Below are positions 26,522-36,034 of a DNA stretch of 42,505 nucleotides, piece by piece. This DNA comes from Bacteroidota bacterium (GTDB lineage Bacteria > Bacteroidota > Bacteroidia > 2-12-FULL-35-15): contig JAHEXZ010000026.1 of the NCBI GenBank assembly GCA_023251835.1, positions 1-42,505 on the forward strand, given 5' to 3'. The notes under the pieces were generated by a model. The model saw nothing but the letters and a program-made list of their open reading frames with translations. It was not told where the DNA came from and did not search any database. Numbering within the stretch: position 1 is the stretch's first letter; every line of letters starts with the position of its first letter. A program made the translations under genes and the position numbers.

Positions 26522-29380
26522 TTAAACCAAATAATTTTTCAGATAGTTGGCAGTATAACTTACTTCATTTTTAATAATTTCTTCAGGAGTTCCTTTACAG
26601 ATAATGTTTCCTCCCCCATTTCCACCTTCAATACCCAAATCTATAATATAATCAGCAACTTTAATTATGTCCATGTTATGCTCAATTACCAATACTGTAT
26701 TACCACTGTTGACTAGTTTATCCAGCACTTCTAATAATATGCGAACATCTTCAAAATGAAGACCTGTTGTAGGCTCATCTAGAATGTAAAAAGTATTTCC
26801 TGTATCACGTTTTGATAATTCGGTAGCCAGTTTCACACGTTGTGCTTCTCCCCCCGACAATGTAGTGCTTTGCTGACCAAGTGTGATGTAGCCAAGACCT
26901 ACATCCTGCAAAGTCCTTATTTTTTGGATGATGGATGGTATACTTGAAAAAAATTCAACAGCATTATCAATAGTCATGTTTAATACATCACTGATTGATT
27001 TCCCTTTGTAACGTATTTCAAGTGTTTCCTTGTTATAACGTTTGCCATTACATGTTTCACAGTTAACATATACATCCGGTAAAAAGTTCATTTCAATAGT
27101 ACGTACTCCTGCCCCCTGGCAGGTTTCACAACGACCACCTTTTACGTTAAAAGAAAACCGTCCGGGTTTATATCCCCTTATTTTAGCCTCCGGAATCTCA
27201 GCAAACAGGTTTCTGATGTCAGAAAAAACACTTGTGTAAGTAGCCGGGTTGCTTCTTGGAGTGCGCCCTATAGGTGATTGATCTATATCTATTACTTTAT
27301 CAATATGTTCTATACCACTTATTGACTTATAGTTCAATGGCTTTTTCTCTGAACGGTAAAAATGTTTGCTCAATATCGGATATAATGTTTCATTGATTAG
27401 CGTGGATTTACCGCTGCCTGATACCCCGGTTACACAAATCAGTTTTCCCAAAGGAAATTCAACAGACACATTTTTTAAATTATTTCCGGTAGCGCCTTTC
27501 AACACAATCATTTTTCCATTACCCTTTCTTCGCTGTTCCGGAACTTTTATTTTTTTAACTCCATTGATGTATTGAGCAGTAAGCGTATTAATGTTTAACA
27601 GTTCTTTTGGAGTACCTTGTCCAATTATTTTACCACCATGTATACCAGCGTACGGGCCAATATCTATCACATGATCAGCCGCTAAAATCATTTCTTCATC
27701 GTGTTCTACAACAATCACCGAATTTCCTATATCTCTCAAACTTTTCAAAGCACTTATCAAACGCATGTTATCACGTTGATGGAGTCCTATGCTGGGTTCA
27801 TCCAGAATATAAAGCACTCCTACTAACTGTGAGCCTATCTGGGTTGCTAATCGTATTCTCTGAGCTTCCCCTCCCGAAAGGCTTCTGGAACTGCGATTAA
27901 GAGAAAGGTAATCAAGGCCGACATCCAAAAGAAAATGTATACGTGTACGAATCTCCTTTACTATTTCTTTGGCAATAATATTTTGTTTTGTGTTTAACCG
28001 GGATTCAATAGTATTAAACCACTCGCTCAATTCAACAATGCCTAATTCAGATAGTTCTGCAATATTTTTATTGTCGATTTTAAAATATAATGTCTCTTTT
28101 TTCAATCGTGCACCTTCACATTTAGGACAGGTTACTTTATTCATAAAACCCTGCACCCATTTTTCAGTGGCAGGTAAACGTTGTTCCTCATTTTGTTTGG
28201 CAATAAAATTAGCAATACCTTCAAATGCTATACTATAGGCAGTTGCAGCACTATCGGCAGCATGTTTCATTTTAAATATTTCTTCAGACCCAAACAAAAT
28301 AATGTTGATTGCTTCTTCTGAAATATCTTCAAGGGGAGTATCTAAGGTAAAATTATATCTATCACCAATTGCTTCCAGTTGCCGGAATATCCAGGTAGCT
28401 TTATAAGGACCGATTGGAATAATGCCGCCTTTTTTAATGCTATATTTTTTATTCGGAATAATTTTATTGATATCAATTTCAGAAATAACTCCTAAACCAT
28501 TGCATTTAGGACAAGCACCATAAGGTGAGTTAAAAGAAAATAAATTAGGTTGTGGCTCATCGTAAGAAATGCCCGAAGAAGGACACATTAAATGGCGGCT
28601 GTAATATTCCACTTTTCCATATTCATCTCCCAACTTTCCTTTTTCAAAAGGTTGTACCATAATAATACCCTTACCCTGCTTCATGGCTAATTGTAACGAG
28701 TCAGATATTCGCTGACGGGCTTCATTATTAACTTCTAACCTGTCAATTACTATTTCAATATCATGTACCTTATAACGGTCCAATTGAAAACGTTTGGAAA
28801 GTTCTACTACTTCACCATCTATCCGAACACGTAAGTAACCCCACTTTTTTATTTGTTCAAACAGTTCGCGATAATGACCTTTTCTGCCTTTAACAACAGG
28901 TGCCAGTATTAATATTCTTTGTGAATTGAATTTTTCTAATATAAGATGAAGTATCTGCCCATCAGAGTACCTGACCATTTTCTCGCCTGTTACATAAGAA
29001 TATGCATCTGAAGCACGCGCATAAAGAAGACGCATAAAATCATATATCTCAGTAATGGTTCCAACAGTAGAACGCGGGTTTTTATTGACTGTTTTTTGTT
29101 CAATTGAAATTACCGGACTTAAACCGGTTATTTTATCCACATCAGGACGTTCCATATTGCCAAGAAACTGTCTTGCATATGCTGAAAAACTCTCAATATA
29201 ACGTCTCTGTCCTTCTGCATAGATGGTGTCAAATGCAAGAGAAGATTTACCACTTCCGCTCAACCCCGTAATAACTACCAACTGGTTACGGGGTATTGTA
29301 ACATCTATATTTTTAAGATTATGTACCCGGGCACCAACTACTTCAAGGTATTCGACTTCACTTATTATATCTGTAGGCAT
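26522..29380 (-). CDS. uvrA: UvrABC excinuclease subunit A
   Basis: UvrA is the damage-recognition ATPase of nucleotide excision repair, acting as a dimer with UvrB. 952 residues, normal family length. Two ABC ATPase modules are visible: Walker A GLSGSGKS at 39-46 and GVSGSGKST near 651; signatures LSGGEAQRIRLA near 503 and LSGGEAQRVKLA near 841. Zinc modules include CPKCEGARLKKETL (about 418) and CETCQGAG...CETCNGKRYNKET (about 751). The UvrB-binding region (ISIEQKTVNKNPRSTVGTITEIYDF) is intact, while the short CxxC seen nearby in E. coli is replaced by ASDAYSY. ATG start in a normal context. A MITE-like element sits against its stop codon. Confidence 0.97.
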   Translation of the reverse strand: MPTDIISEVEYLEVVGARVHNLKNIDVTIPRNQLVVITGLSGSGKSSLAFDTIYAEGQRRYIESFSAYARQFLGNMERPDVDKITGLSPVISIEQKTVNKNPRSTVGTITEIYDFMRLLYARASDAYSYVTGEKMVRYSDGQILHLILEKFNSQRILILAPVVKGRKGHYRELFEQIKKWGYLRVRIDGEVVELSKRFQLDRYKVHDIEIVIDRLEVNNEARQRISDSLQLAMKQGKGIIMVQPFEKGKLGDEYGKVEYYSRHLMCPSSGISYDEPQPNLFSFNSPYGACPKCNGLGVISEIDINKIIPNKKYSIKKGGIIPIGPYKATWIFRQLEAIGDRYNFTLDTPLEDISEEAINIILFGSEEIFKMKHAADSAATAYSIAFEGIANFIAKQNEEQRLPATEKWVQGFMNKVTCPKCEGARLKKETLYFKIDNKNIAELSELGIVELSEWFNTIESRLNTKQNIIAKEIVKEIRTRIHFLLDVGLDYLSLNRSSRSLSGGEAQRIRLATQIGSQLVGVLYILDEPSIGLHQRDNMRLISALKSLRDIGNSVIVVEHDEEMILAADHVIDIGPYAGIHGGKIIGQGTPKELLNINTLTAQYINGVKKIKVPEQRRKGNGKMIVLKGATGNNLKNVSVEFPLGKLICVTGVSGSGKSTLINETLYPILSKHFYRSEKKPLNYKSISGIEHIDKVIDIDQSPIGRTPRSNPATYTSVFSDIRNLFAEIPEAKIRGYKPGRFSFNVKGGRCETCQGAGVRTIEMNFLPDVYVNCETCNGKRYNKETLEIRYKGKSISDVLNMTIDNAVEFFSSIPSIIQKIRTLQDVGLGYITLGQQSTTLSGGEAQRVKLATELSKRDTGNTFYILDEPTTGLHFEDVRILLEVLDKLVNSGNTVLVIEHNMDIIKVADYIIDLGIEGGNGGGNIICKGTPEEIIKNEVSYTANYLKNYLV

Positions 29381-29474
29381 ATTTTTTAGATTGCAGTTTT
29401 TTTCAGCTAATATATTTATTCAGTAAATCAGCATACCAGAAAACTGAAGTATTCAATCTTACTATTAGTTTCTA

Positions 29475-29981
29475 CTAACGGCCAAACGGAGAGAACGCAC
29501 CAAAAGGGTACATATCATTGGCAAAAGGACTGTTACCCGGCATAAAATTCATATTATAATTTGAATTTCCCTGACCAATGATGGTACTTATTCCAATTGA
29601 ACTCCGACTGGAAATTCTATACTCTAAACCCAATGCAGCAGCACTGAAATTATTCTGTAAAGAACCCGGAGTGTAATTTTTGTAGTCGGCTGGATTCTGT
29701 GTAAATATGTGTCCATAGGCAGTAGAATGTATCATTCCAATGTTTAGCTTAAACTCAGGCGAAAGCTTGTACCCGATTTGGGGGGCTATAAATGAACTAT
29801 AAATAGTGCTTTTTGAAGAATTAATAAAACCTAATGCAGTTCCTGCAGTTATAGAAACAGAAATCTTATCAGATACTGTTTCTTTGGGCTTTGGCAAAAA
29901 ATAATCATCATTGGCAGTTTGCGACTCTGCTATAAAGCACAAAACAATACTTGATAAAAGTGAAGTTATTAACTTTTTCAT
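29475..29981 (-). CDS. Small predicted outer-membrane or secreted protein
   Basis: 168 residues from the ATG at 29981 (MKKLITSLLSSIVLCFIAESQ), which begins a clear signal peptide; a longer frame upstream adds 24 residues that would hide it and is rejected. After cleavage, the sequence (KISVSITAGTALGFINSSKST..FIAPQIGYKLSPEFKLNIGMIHS...AALGLEYRISSRSSIGIS) alternates as in outer-membrane beta-strands. The C-terminus is Phe/Pro/Gly/Met-rich (NMNFMPGNSPFANDMYPFGAFSPFGR), unlike a typical barrel end. I do not recognise the family. It lies 94 bp upstream of uvrA on the same strand; the two functions are not obviously related. Confidence 0.7.
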   Translation of the reverse strand: MKKLITSLLSSIVLCFIAESQTANDDYFLPKPKETVSDKISVSITAGTALGFINSSKSTIYSSFIAPQIGYKLSPEFKLNIGMIHSTAYGHIFTQNPADYKNYTPGSLQNNFSAAALGLEYRISSRSSIGISTIIGQGNSNYNMNFMPGNSPFANDMYPFGAFSPFGR

Positions 29982-30124
29982 TCTGATAAATTGTTTATCA
30001 AAGTTAAGCAAAAAACATTTAAAGAAATATTTTTGCAGAAGATTTAACAACATGAAATAGCGATATATTCCCTGTCTGCCGACAGACTGGCATCTGACTA
30101 TTACAAAGTAAATTATATATATAG

Positions 30125-30373
30125 ATGAAACTATTTGTAAAGAATATCGACAAAGACATTAACGAAGCACAACTGGAAGGCATTTTTGCCCAGTTCGGAG
30201 AGGTGCTATCTACAAAAATAGCTTATGATACCATCACTTGGGAATCAAAAGGTTTTGCTTTTCTGGAAATGGCAAAAAAAACAGATGCACAAAAAGCTGT
30301 AGAAGCATTGAATGGAAAGGAATTAAGAGGCAGAGTACTGATTGTTCAGGAAGCCATTGACAAACGCAGGTAA
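30125..30373 (+). CDS. Single-RRM RNA-binding protein
   Basis: 82 residues that form one complete RNA-recognition motif: RNP2 LFVKNI (3-8) and RNP1 SKGFAFLEM (about 42-50), with the expected helix segments and RGRVLIVQEA end. It lacks the Gly/Arg-rich tail seen in some relatives. Small RRM proteins are widespread in Bacteroidota, where members in Bacteroides are linked to post-transcriptional control of polysaccharide-use genes; a similar role here is inference. No Shine-Dalgarno; the leader is AT-rich, and a small GTCTG/CAGAC hairpin lies just upstream (30070-30090). The next gene starts 2 bp after its stop, so the pair is probably co-transcribed. Confidence 0.92.
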   Translation: MKLFVKNIDKDINEAQLEGIFAQFGEVLSTKIAYDTITWESKGFAFLEMAKKTDAQKAVEALNGKELRGRVLIVQEAIDKRR

Positions 30374-30375
30374 AC

Positions 30376-31572
30376 ATGCAGCAGCGTACACTTTTTTATA
30401 CAATTTATTTTTTATTTTGCGTTATCGCATTTGTCATCTTACCTTCCTGTGAAACCGGTACTACAGTTTCATCCGCAACTGTAGCTTCAATTAACCAGGA
30501 TAGTATTCTTTTTATAAAGAAGAATAATACTAAAATAAAACAATTGGACGCTGTTTTAAAAAACAGGGTTAATGCTGACGGTTTTAATGGTTGTGTTTTA
30601 ATTGCTCAACATGGCCAGGTGATGTACAAAAACGTATTTGGCTTTTCTAACCTTAAAATGCAAGATTCACTAAAAATCAGCTCAGTATTTCAACTGGCTT
30701 CAACTTCAAAAACATTAACAGCGGCAGCCATTCTGCTATTAAGAGACCAAAACAAACTAAAGTTGACAGATTATATTCAACAATACTTTCCTACCTTTCC
30801 TTACAGCAAAATTACAATACAAATGCTGCTCACACATCGTTCCGGCTTAAGCAATTATATTTATTTCAGTGAGCCGTATTGTGATGCAAACAATTGTTAT
30901 AATGGAAAAATATTTGACAACAATTCTGTATTGGAGATCATGGAAAGCACCAAGCCTTCTCTTTATGCTGCTCCTAACCGAAAATTTGAATATTGTAACA
31001 CAAACTACGCATTACTCGCTTCTATTATTGAAAAAGTATCCGGACTCTCTTATGCTGATTTTATGGAACAACATATTTTTGAACCATTGGGCATGAACAA
31101 CACATGGGTTTGCGGTACAAAAAAGGATAGCTTATGTAAATTTAAAACCAAAGGCCATACGGCTGCCGGAACTTTGGAAAAAGATACGTATGCCGATAAT
31201 GTTATTGGCGACAAAGGTATTTATTCAACGGTTGAAGACCTTTATAAATGGAGCCAGGCATTATATGCAGGTAAAATCCTGAAAAAAGAAACTCTTGAAG
31301 AGGCTTATACAGGGTATAGCAATGAACATCCCGGCAAACGTAATTATGGTTATGGCTGGCGGTTAATTGATGAAGGACCTGATAATAAAGTTGTTTACCA
31401 CAATGGCTGGTGGCATGGCTACAGCAGCCTTTTTTACAGAAGAATAAGTGACCAGACTACAGTTATATTACTTTCTAATAAATTCAGCAGTAAGACCTAT
31501 CATATTGAAGATATTATAGCTGTTCTGGGCAACAGCTATTCCAGTATAGCCGAAATGAAAAAAAAGCCTTAA
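30376..31572 (+). CDS. Serine hydrolase of the beta-lactamase/penicillin-binding fold, lipoprotein
   Basis: 398 residues. A hydrophobic signal ends in the lipobox-like ILPSC (C25). Class C-type active-site motifs are present: S109-T-S-K112 (SxxK), Y206-C-N208 (YxN) and HNGWWHGY (replacing KTG, near 350-357). The fold is shared by AmpC-like enzymes, D-amino-acid peptidases and esterases; the substrate cannot be told from sequence. Domain features such as LLTHRSGLSNY and GIYSTVEDLYKW are typical of the family. Probably anchored in the outer or inner membrane facing the periplasm. It follows the RRM gene by 2 bp, an unusual pairing of RNA-binding protein and envelope hydrolase. Confidence 0.9.
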   Translation: MQQRTLFYTIYFLFCVIAFVILPSCETGTTVSSATVASINQDSILFIKKNNTKIKQLDAVLKNRVNADGFNGCVLIAQHGQVMYKNVFGFSNLKMQDSLKISSVFQLASTSKTLTAAAILLLRDQNKLKLTDYIQQYFPTFPYSKITIQMLLTHRSGLSNYIYFSEPYCDANNCYNGKIFDNNSVLEIMESTKPSLYAAPNRKFEYCNTNYALLASIIEKVSGLSYADFMEQHIFEPLGMNNTWVCGTKKDSLCKFKTKGHTAAGTLEKDTYADNVIGDKGIYSTVEDLYKWSQALYAGKILKKETLEEAYTGYSNEHPGKRNYGYGWRLIDEGPDNKVVYHNGWWHGYSSLFYRRISDQTTVILLSNKFSSKTYHIEDIIAVLGNSYSSIAEMKKKP

Positions 31573-31666
31573 ACAGGTTCTAAATTTACATTTTAACACT
31601 AAAAAAATAATAGTTCGTATTCCCTAATACTATATCTTCGCTTAAAATTTTAAAAATGAACTTAAA

Positions 31667-32518
31667 ATGAAAAAATTATTTTATTTAATTGCGCTGCTGC
31701 CTTTGGCATTTGGCTGCGGTGGTAACAAACAGGAAGGAGTTTTATCGACTGAAGACAGTTTAAGAGCTGTAAGCGGAGGCCGACAGGTACGTATACATGA
31801 TCAGGATTCAAGTATACAGGCCTTTATCAGGGGATTTAATGAAATTCAGGATAATCTTGACATCATCAAAGAAAAAGAAAAGATTGTGACAGCTTCCAGC
31901 AAAGACATGGAAACACGTAAGTCAAAAGAAGAACAGATTGTTGCTGATATTCAGGCGATTTATGATATAATGAACAAAAATAAACAACGTCTTGCATCTA
32001 TGAGAGCAAAGATGAAAGAATCAAATGCTCAAAATGCAGAACTTGAAAAGTTCATCACGCGCCTGACTGCCGATATTGAAGCCAAAGATCTGCAGATAGA
32101 AGACCTGAGAGTTCAGCTTGAACAATTGAATGTAGCTATGACCAATCTGAACATCAACTATCAGGAAGTAACACAGGAATCTGAAGTTAAAACCGAGAAA
32201 CTGAATACAGCATTTTATGCATATGGTACAGCAAAAGAATTGACAAAAAATGGGGTTCTCACCAAAGAAGGTGGTTTTATAGGAATTGGTAAAATTCAAA
32301 AAATGAAAGATGACTTTAATAAAAGTTATTTTACTAAAATTGACATTTCTACTACCAACACCATTGTTCTTGCTGCCAAGAAAGCCAAACTGATTACTTC
32401 TCATCCAACCAGTTCATATAAAATTGAAGGTGCAGATGGTAAAGCAGAAAAATTAGTTATTACAAATGCCGAAGAGTTCTGGGGAACATCAAAGTATTTG
32501 GTTGTTGTTATAGAATAA
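31667..32518 (+). CDS. Coiled-coil lipoprotein
   Basis: 283 residues. Signal peptide with lipidation Cys at 17 (PLAFGC), then a polar linker with GGRQVRIHDQDSS. Residues about 55-175 form a long coiled coil (IKEKEKIVTASSKDMETRKSKEE..., LEKFITRLTADIEAKDLQIEDLRVQLEQLN). A C-terminal globular part (about 185-283) includes FYAYGTAKELTKNGVLTKEGGFIGIGK and FWGTSKYLVVVIE. This architecture occurs in Bacteroidota lipoproteins of unknown function. A near-consensus -7 (TATCTTCG) about 30 bp before the ATG suggests its own promoter. I infer an envelope scaffold role only. Confidence 0.8.
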   Translation: MKKLFYLIALLPLAFGCGGNKQEGVLSTEDSLRAVSGGRQVRIHDQDSSIQAFIRGFNEIQDNLDIIKEKEKIVTASSKDMETRKSKEEQIVADIQAIYDIMNKNKQRLASMRAKMKESNAQNAELEKFITRLTADIEAKDLQIEDLRVQLEQLNVAMTNLNINYQEVTQESEVKTEKLNTAFYAYGTAKELTKNGVLTKEGGFIGIGKIQKMKDDFNKSYFTKIDISTTNTIVLAAKKAKLITSHPTSSYKIEGADGKAEKLVITNAEEFWGTSKYLVVVIE

Positions 32519-32542
32519 GAGAACATTTAGTGATCAACGAAA

Positions 32543-32653
32543 GAGGCTGTCTCAAAAGTCACAAATTAGAATCGTCATTGTAAACGAAGTAGAAACAATC
32601 TCACAATAAATGAGAAAATTGCTTCGACAGCCTGAGGCCGGCTCACAATGACG
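32543..32653. repeat. Degenerate palindromic element between lipoprotein and symporter genes
   Basis: CGTCATTGT (32573-32581) pairs with ACAATGACG (32645-32653); inner AATCTCA / TGAGAAAATT arms flank the centre. GAGGCTGTCTCAAAAGTC (32543-32560) lies on the left, and a degraded counterpart (AACTTTTGATATGCC) on the right overlaps the end of the symporter gene. This resembles a small transposon-like or REP-like element with one eroded end. Confidence 0.6.
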
Positions 32654-32656
32654 TTT

Positions 32657-34132
32657 TTAAACTTTTGATATGCCAAAAGTAAGAGACCAAAGGCCTATAA
32701 ACGTAATTGCACCATTTACAATCAGCAGTTCAAAACCAAACTTATATCCACCAAACCACTGCTGGGAATATTCATTTAACACATAACAAATAGCAGGTGA
32801 AAGCAAACATATAACCGGAACCAGCTTATCCTTAACCGCTTTTTTTGTAAATAACCCAAAAGAATATAAACCAAGTAAGGGGCCATAGGTATAACCTGCC
32901 ACAGTAAATAAATTATTGATTACCGCATCATTATTAATTAATTTAAAGACTACAATTACCAGTAATAAAAGCAAAGCAAAGGATATATGAACTGTATGCC
33001 TGGTCCTGGTTTTTTCTTTCTCTGACTTTTGGTTATTTTCTTTTAAACCTAAAAAGTCGAGACAAAACACACTGGTTAATGCGGTTAAAGCGCCATCTGC
33101 ACTGGGATAAGCAGCCGAAATTAAGCCTATAATAAAAAATATAGCTGAAAATATACCCAAATAATTTAATGCTATTGTAGGAAATACATTATCGGAAATT
33201 ATTTTGCCATTTGCATCCGGTTGCAATATGATGTTTGATTCGCCCACATAAATATATAGCAATGCCCCCAGCACTAAGAACAATATATTTACAATCAACA
33301 ATACAAATGTAAACGTAACCACGTTTTTCTGAGCATCGCCTAACGTCTTGCAACTTATATTTTTCTGCATCATTTCCTGGTCAAGCCCTGTCATGGCAAT
33401 GGCAATGAACATCCCGCCAAAAAATTGTTTTGGGAAAAAAGATTTTAGCTGCCAATCTCCAAAGAATACTTGTGAATAATTACTATCTGCCACTTTGTGA
33501 TACATTTCACTAATATTGAGATTAAGCTGATCGGCAATAAACACGATAGATAATATAACCGAAAGCAGCATAAAGGTTGTTTGCAACGTATCCGTATAAA
33601 CAATAGTTTTTACGCCTCCCTGGTAGGTATACAATAAAATCAAAGCAATAAAAACAGCTACCGTCACAAAAAAGGGAACATGCATACTGTCAAAAACAAA
33701 TACCTGTAAAACATTTACCACAATATACAAGCGGAAAGCTGCACCAATTACACGTGATAAAATAAAAAAGAATGCTCCCGTTTTATAGGAATAATTTCCA
33801 AAACGCTGCTGTAGATAGGAATAGATAGAAGTGAGATTTAACCTATAATACAATGGCAGCAATATATAAGCAATTACCATATAGCCCAATAAATATCCCA
33901 GTACTACCTGTAAATAACCAAATTGTGATACCCCTACAGCTCCAGGAACAGATATAAAAGTAACACCTGACAACGATGCCCCAATCATACCATAGGCTAC
34001 AAGGTACCATTTAGAGGAACGGTTCCCCACATAAAAACTTTCATTATTTGCACCACGGGATGTATACCAGGTAACACCAAATAACAGAATGGAATAAGCT
34101 GCTACACAGGCTAATATTAAAAAAGAAGACAT
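32657..34132 (-). CDS. Sodium:solute symporter (SSS family)
   Basis: 491 residues with about 13 hydrophobic segments, the usual SSS count. Family features: YxVGNRSSKWYLVAYGMIGASLSGVTFISVPG near the N-terminus (the sodium-site region), YTYQGGVKTIVYTDTLQT in the middle, and ISAAYPSADGALTALTSVFCLDF with its conserved ALT.. element. The substrate is not predictable; candidates in this subgroup include sugars, amino acids and sialic acid. ATG start at 34132; the region to rfbC is divergent (150 bp) and holds promoters for both. The last codons (ISKV) coincide with the degraded end of the repeat element beyond the stop. Confidence 0.92.
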   Translation of the reverse strand: MSSFLILACVAAYSILLFGVTWYTSRGANNESFYVGNRSSKWYLVAYGMIGASLSGVTFISVPGAVGVSQFGYLQVVLGYLLGYMVIAYILLPLYYRLNLTSIYSYLQQRFGNYSYKTGAFFFILSRVIGAAFRLYIVVNVLQVFVFDSMHVPFFVTVAVFIALILLYTYQGGVKTIVYTDTLQTTFMLLSVILSIVFIADQLNLNISEMYHKVADSNYSQVFFGDWQLKSFFPKQFFGGMFIAIAMTGLDQEMMQKNISCKTLGDAQKNVVTFTFVLLIVNILFLVLGALLYIYVGESNIILQPDANGKIISDNVFPTIALNYLGIFSAIFFIIGLISAAYPSADGALTALTSVFCLDFLGLKENNQKSEKEKTRTRHTVHISFALLLLLVIVVFKLINNDAVINNLFTVAGYTYGPLLGLYSFGLFTKKAVKDKLVPVICLLSPAICYVLNEYSQQWFGGYKFGFELLIVNGAITFIGLWSLTFGISKV

Positions 34133-34230
34133 AGGTGGTATTAAGTTTCACTAACAAAGTAAAACAATAAACGTATGTTAAACACCCAGCCCATTTCCTG
34201 TATATCAACAAAGTTTTTGACAATTATTTC

Positions 34231-34238
34231 TATATTTG
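34231..34238 (+). promoter_or_regulatory. -7 promoter element of rfbC
   Basis: TATATTTG matches TAnnTTTG exactly, 45 bp before the rfbC ATG. A TTTG -33 match at the right spacing is not visible. Confidence 0.5.
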
Positions 34239-34282
34239 TAGGTAATGCACCTCATAAAACAGGTATAAACAGATAATATTAT

Positions 34283-34849
34283 ATGCAAATCAGCCCTACC
34301 CCTATTCCGGATCTATTAATTGTGCAACCTAAAGTATTTGAAGATGCCCGTGGATATTTCTACGAATCATATAGCAAAGCCCTTTTTCAACAACATGGCA
34401 TTAATGAAGACTTTGTTCAGGATAACCAATCCATGTCCCAGGCAGGGGTTTTGCGAGGATTGCATTTCCAAAATCCGCCTTATGCACAGGGAAAATTAGT
34501 AAGAGTGATTAAAGGCGCCATATTGGATGTAGCCGTTGATATCAGAAAAAATTCACCTACCTACGGACAACATTATAGCCTTGAGCTGAATGAAACAAAT
34601 AAAACCATGTTATGGATACCAGTGGGCTTTGCACATGGTTTTCTGACATTAGAAAATGAAACTATTTTCGCATACAAATGTACCAACTACTACTACAAAA
34701 CATCTGAAGGTTGTATTATGTGGAATGATAAAGATTTAGCAATCAATTGGGGAATTGAAGCACCTAATTTATCCGAAAAGGATAAAGCGGGTACAGCTTT
34801 TAGAGATTTTGTAAGTCTTTTTCTATACCCCGCACCCGTGTTTAAATAA
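34283..34849 (+). CDS. rfbC: dTDP-4-dehydrorhamnose 3,5-epimerase
   Basis: RfbC/RmlC epimerises dTDP-4-keto-6-deoxyglucose on the way to dTDP-L-rhamnose for surface polysaccharide. 188 residues, a single cupin domain. Motifs: FEDARGYFYESY, VQDNQSMSQAGVLRGLHFQ with the catalytic base H61, VRVIKGAILDVAVDIRKNSPTYG, WIPVGFAHGFLTL, and the tyrosine cluster Y136-Y138 before SEG that carries the catalytic Tyr. The rest of the rhamnose pathway (rfbA, rfbB, rfbD) is not in the window, so the gene is orphaned here or the pathway is dispersed. Confidence 0.95.
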   Translation: MQISPTPIPDLLIVQPKVFEDARGYFYESYSKALFQQHGINEDFVQDNQSMSQAGVLRGLHFQNPPYAQGKLVRVIKGAILDVAVDIRKNSPTYGQHYSLELNETNKTMLWIPVGFAHGFLTLENETIFAYKCTNYYYKTSEGCIMWNDKDLAINWGIEAPNLSEKDKAGTAFRDFVSLFLYPAPVFK

Positions 34850-34864
34850 TCATTTTTAATATTT

Positions 34865-34888
34865 TTCTGCTTTTGGGCAGAACTTTTT
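34865..34888 (+). terminator. Probable intrinsic terminator of rfbC
   Basis: TTCTGC-TTTTGG-GCAGAA gives a 6-bp stem, followed by CTTTTTC, 15 bp after the rfbC stop. The stem is short, so it is only probable. Confidence 0.5.
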
Positions 34889-34907
34889 CATCATATAATC
34901 GGTATTA

Positions 34908-35990
34908 ATGCTAAGACCAGATTCAAATAAGCTTATACAGATGTTTATTTCATCTAAAAAATACCTGTTTGGTGTTGGGGCAGTTTTAGCTTTACTGAGT
35001 ATTGTTAAACTATTCAACTATTCATTATCTGATAACCTGTCGGATAGTGATTATGAAGATTATTTTAACGCCAATTACAAAGTATTCAGCATTCGCATAC
35101 CTAAAAATCTGAATTTTGCCGGAGAAAAAGTGCCGATAACTGACTTTAGTGTTCGTGAAGCGATGGAGCGTGAATTGGTTGTAAATACCTATTGGCAGTC
35201 GCAGTCATTATTACTTCACAAACGGGCCAACAGGTGGTTTCCGGTAATAGAGCCTATACTCAAAAAAAATAACATCCCCGAAGATTTCAAATACATCGCA
35301 TTGATTGAGAGCCAGTTAACCAATGTGGTATCGCCACAGGGCGCAACTGGTTTCTGGCAGTTTATTGAATCTACAGCAACTGGCTATGGAATGGAAATAA
35401 ATGAGGAGGTAGATGAACGCTACCATGTGGAAAAATCAACTGAAGCAGCATGCAAATATTTTAAGGAAGCCTATAAAATATTCAACAACTGGACATTGGT
35501 TGCTGCTTCTTATAATCTTGGAATGGGTGGAATTCAGGGGCAATTGAATAAACAAAAGGTAGGTAATTATTATGATTTGCTGCTGAATGAAGAAACTGCC
35601 CGTTATGTTTACAGAATATTAGCAATGAAAGAAATTATAGGAAGACCAAAAGTATACGGTTATATGTTGCGTAAAAAAGATTTATATCCCTTTATTCCAA
35701 CAAAAAAGATTACTGTTGATTCTGCCATACATGACTTGGCTGATTTTGCTATTTCCCAAAACATAAATTATAAGGTTTTAAAACTATTTAATCCCTGGTT
35801 GAGAGCCAACTCCCTTTCCAATGCCGATAAGAAGAAATACGTAATAGAAATTCCCAAAAATGGGGTTCAGATTTATGACATGGACGGTAATTATGAGGAT
35901 AGTGATACAACAGCAACAGATACTTCAAAATTCATTACTGCTTCATCCATTGAACAAGATTCTGTGAAAGAGAATATGGAGAGGAATTAG
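34908..35990 (+). CDS. Membrane-anchored lytic transglycosylase (GH23, MltD-like)
   Basis: Cleaves the MurNAc-GlcNAc bond of peptidoglycan with formation of 1,6-anhydro ends. 360 residues: an N-terminal hydrophobic segment (about 19-36) serves as a signal anchor, and a periplasmic SLT domain spans about 110-260. The catalytic glutamate is E134 in ALIESQL, followed by the family block SPQGATGFWQFIESTATGYGM and AASYNLGMGGI, then YVYRILAMKEI. The C-terminal part (about 265-360) shows no LysM repeats, unlike E. coli MltD. A second ATG at 34941 would shorten the cytoplasmic tail by 11 residues. It follows rfbC by 58 bp with a possible terminator between. Its stop faces the next gene end 44 bp away. 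Confidence 0.93.
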   Translation: MLRPDSNKLIQMFISSKKYLFGVGAVLALLSIVKLFNYSLSDNLSDSDYEDYFNANYKVFSIRIPKNLNFAGEKVPITDFSVREAMERELVVNTYWQSQSLLLHKRANRWFPVIEPILKKNNIPEDFKYIALIESQLTNVVSPQGATGFWQFIESTATGYGMEINEEVDERYHVEKSTEAACKYFKEAYKIFNNWTLVAASYNLGMGGIQGQLNKQKVGNYYDLLLNEETARYVYRILAMKEIIGRPKVYGYMLRKKDLYPFIPTKKITVDSAIHDLADFAISQNINYKVLKLFNPWLRANSLSNADKKKYVIEIPKNGVQIYDMDGNYEDSDTTATDTSKFITASSIEQDSVKENMERN

Positions 35991-36034
35991 GCAATTATGA
36001 GTAAAAAATGCCGCCATAAAAACAAGAAGCCCCC

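Noticed and set aside
29982-30053. 24-residue N-terminal extension of the small outer-membrane protein
   Set aside because: It would bury a clear signal peptide that begins at the ATG at 29981.
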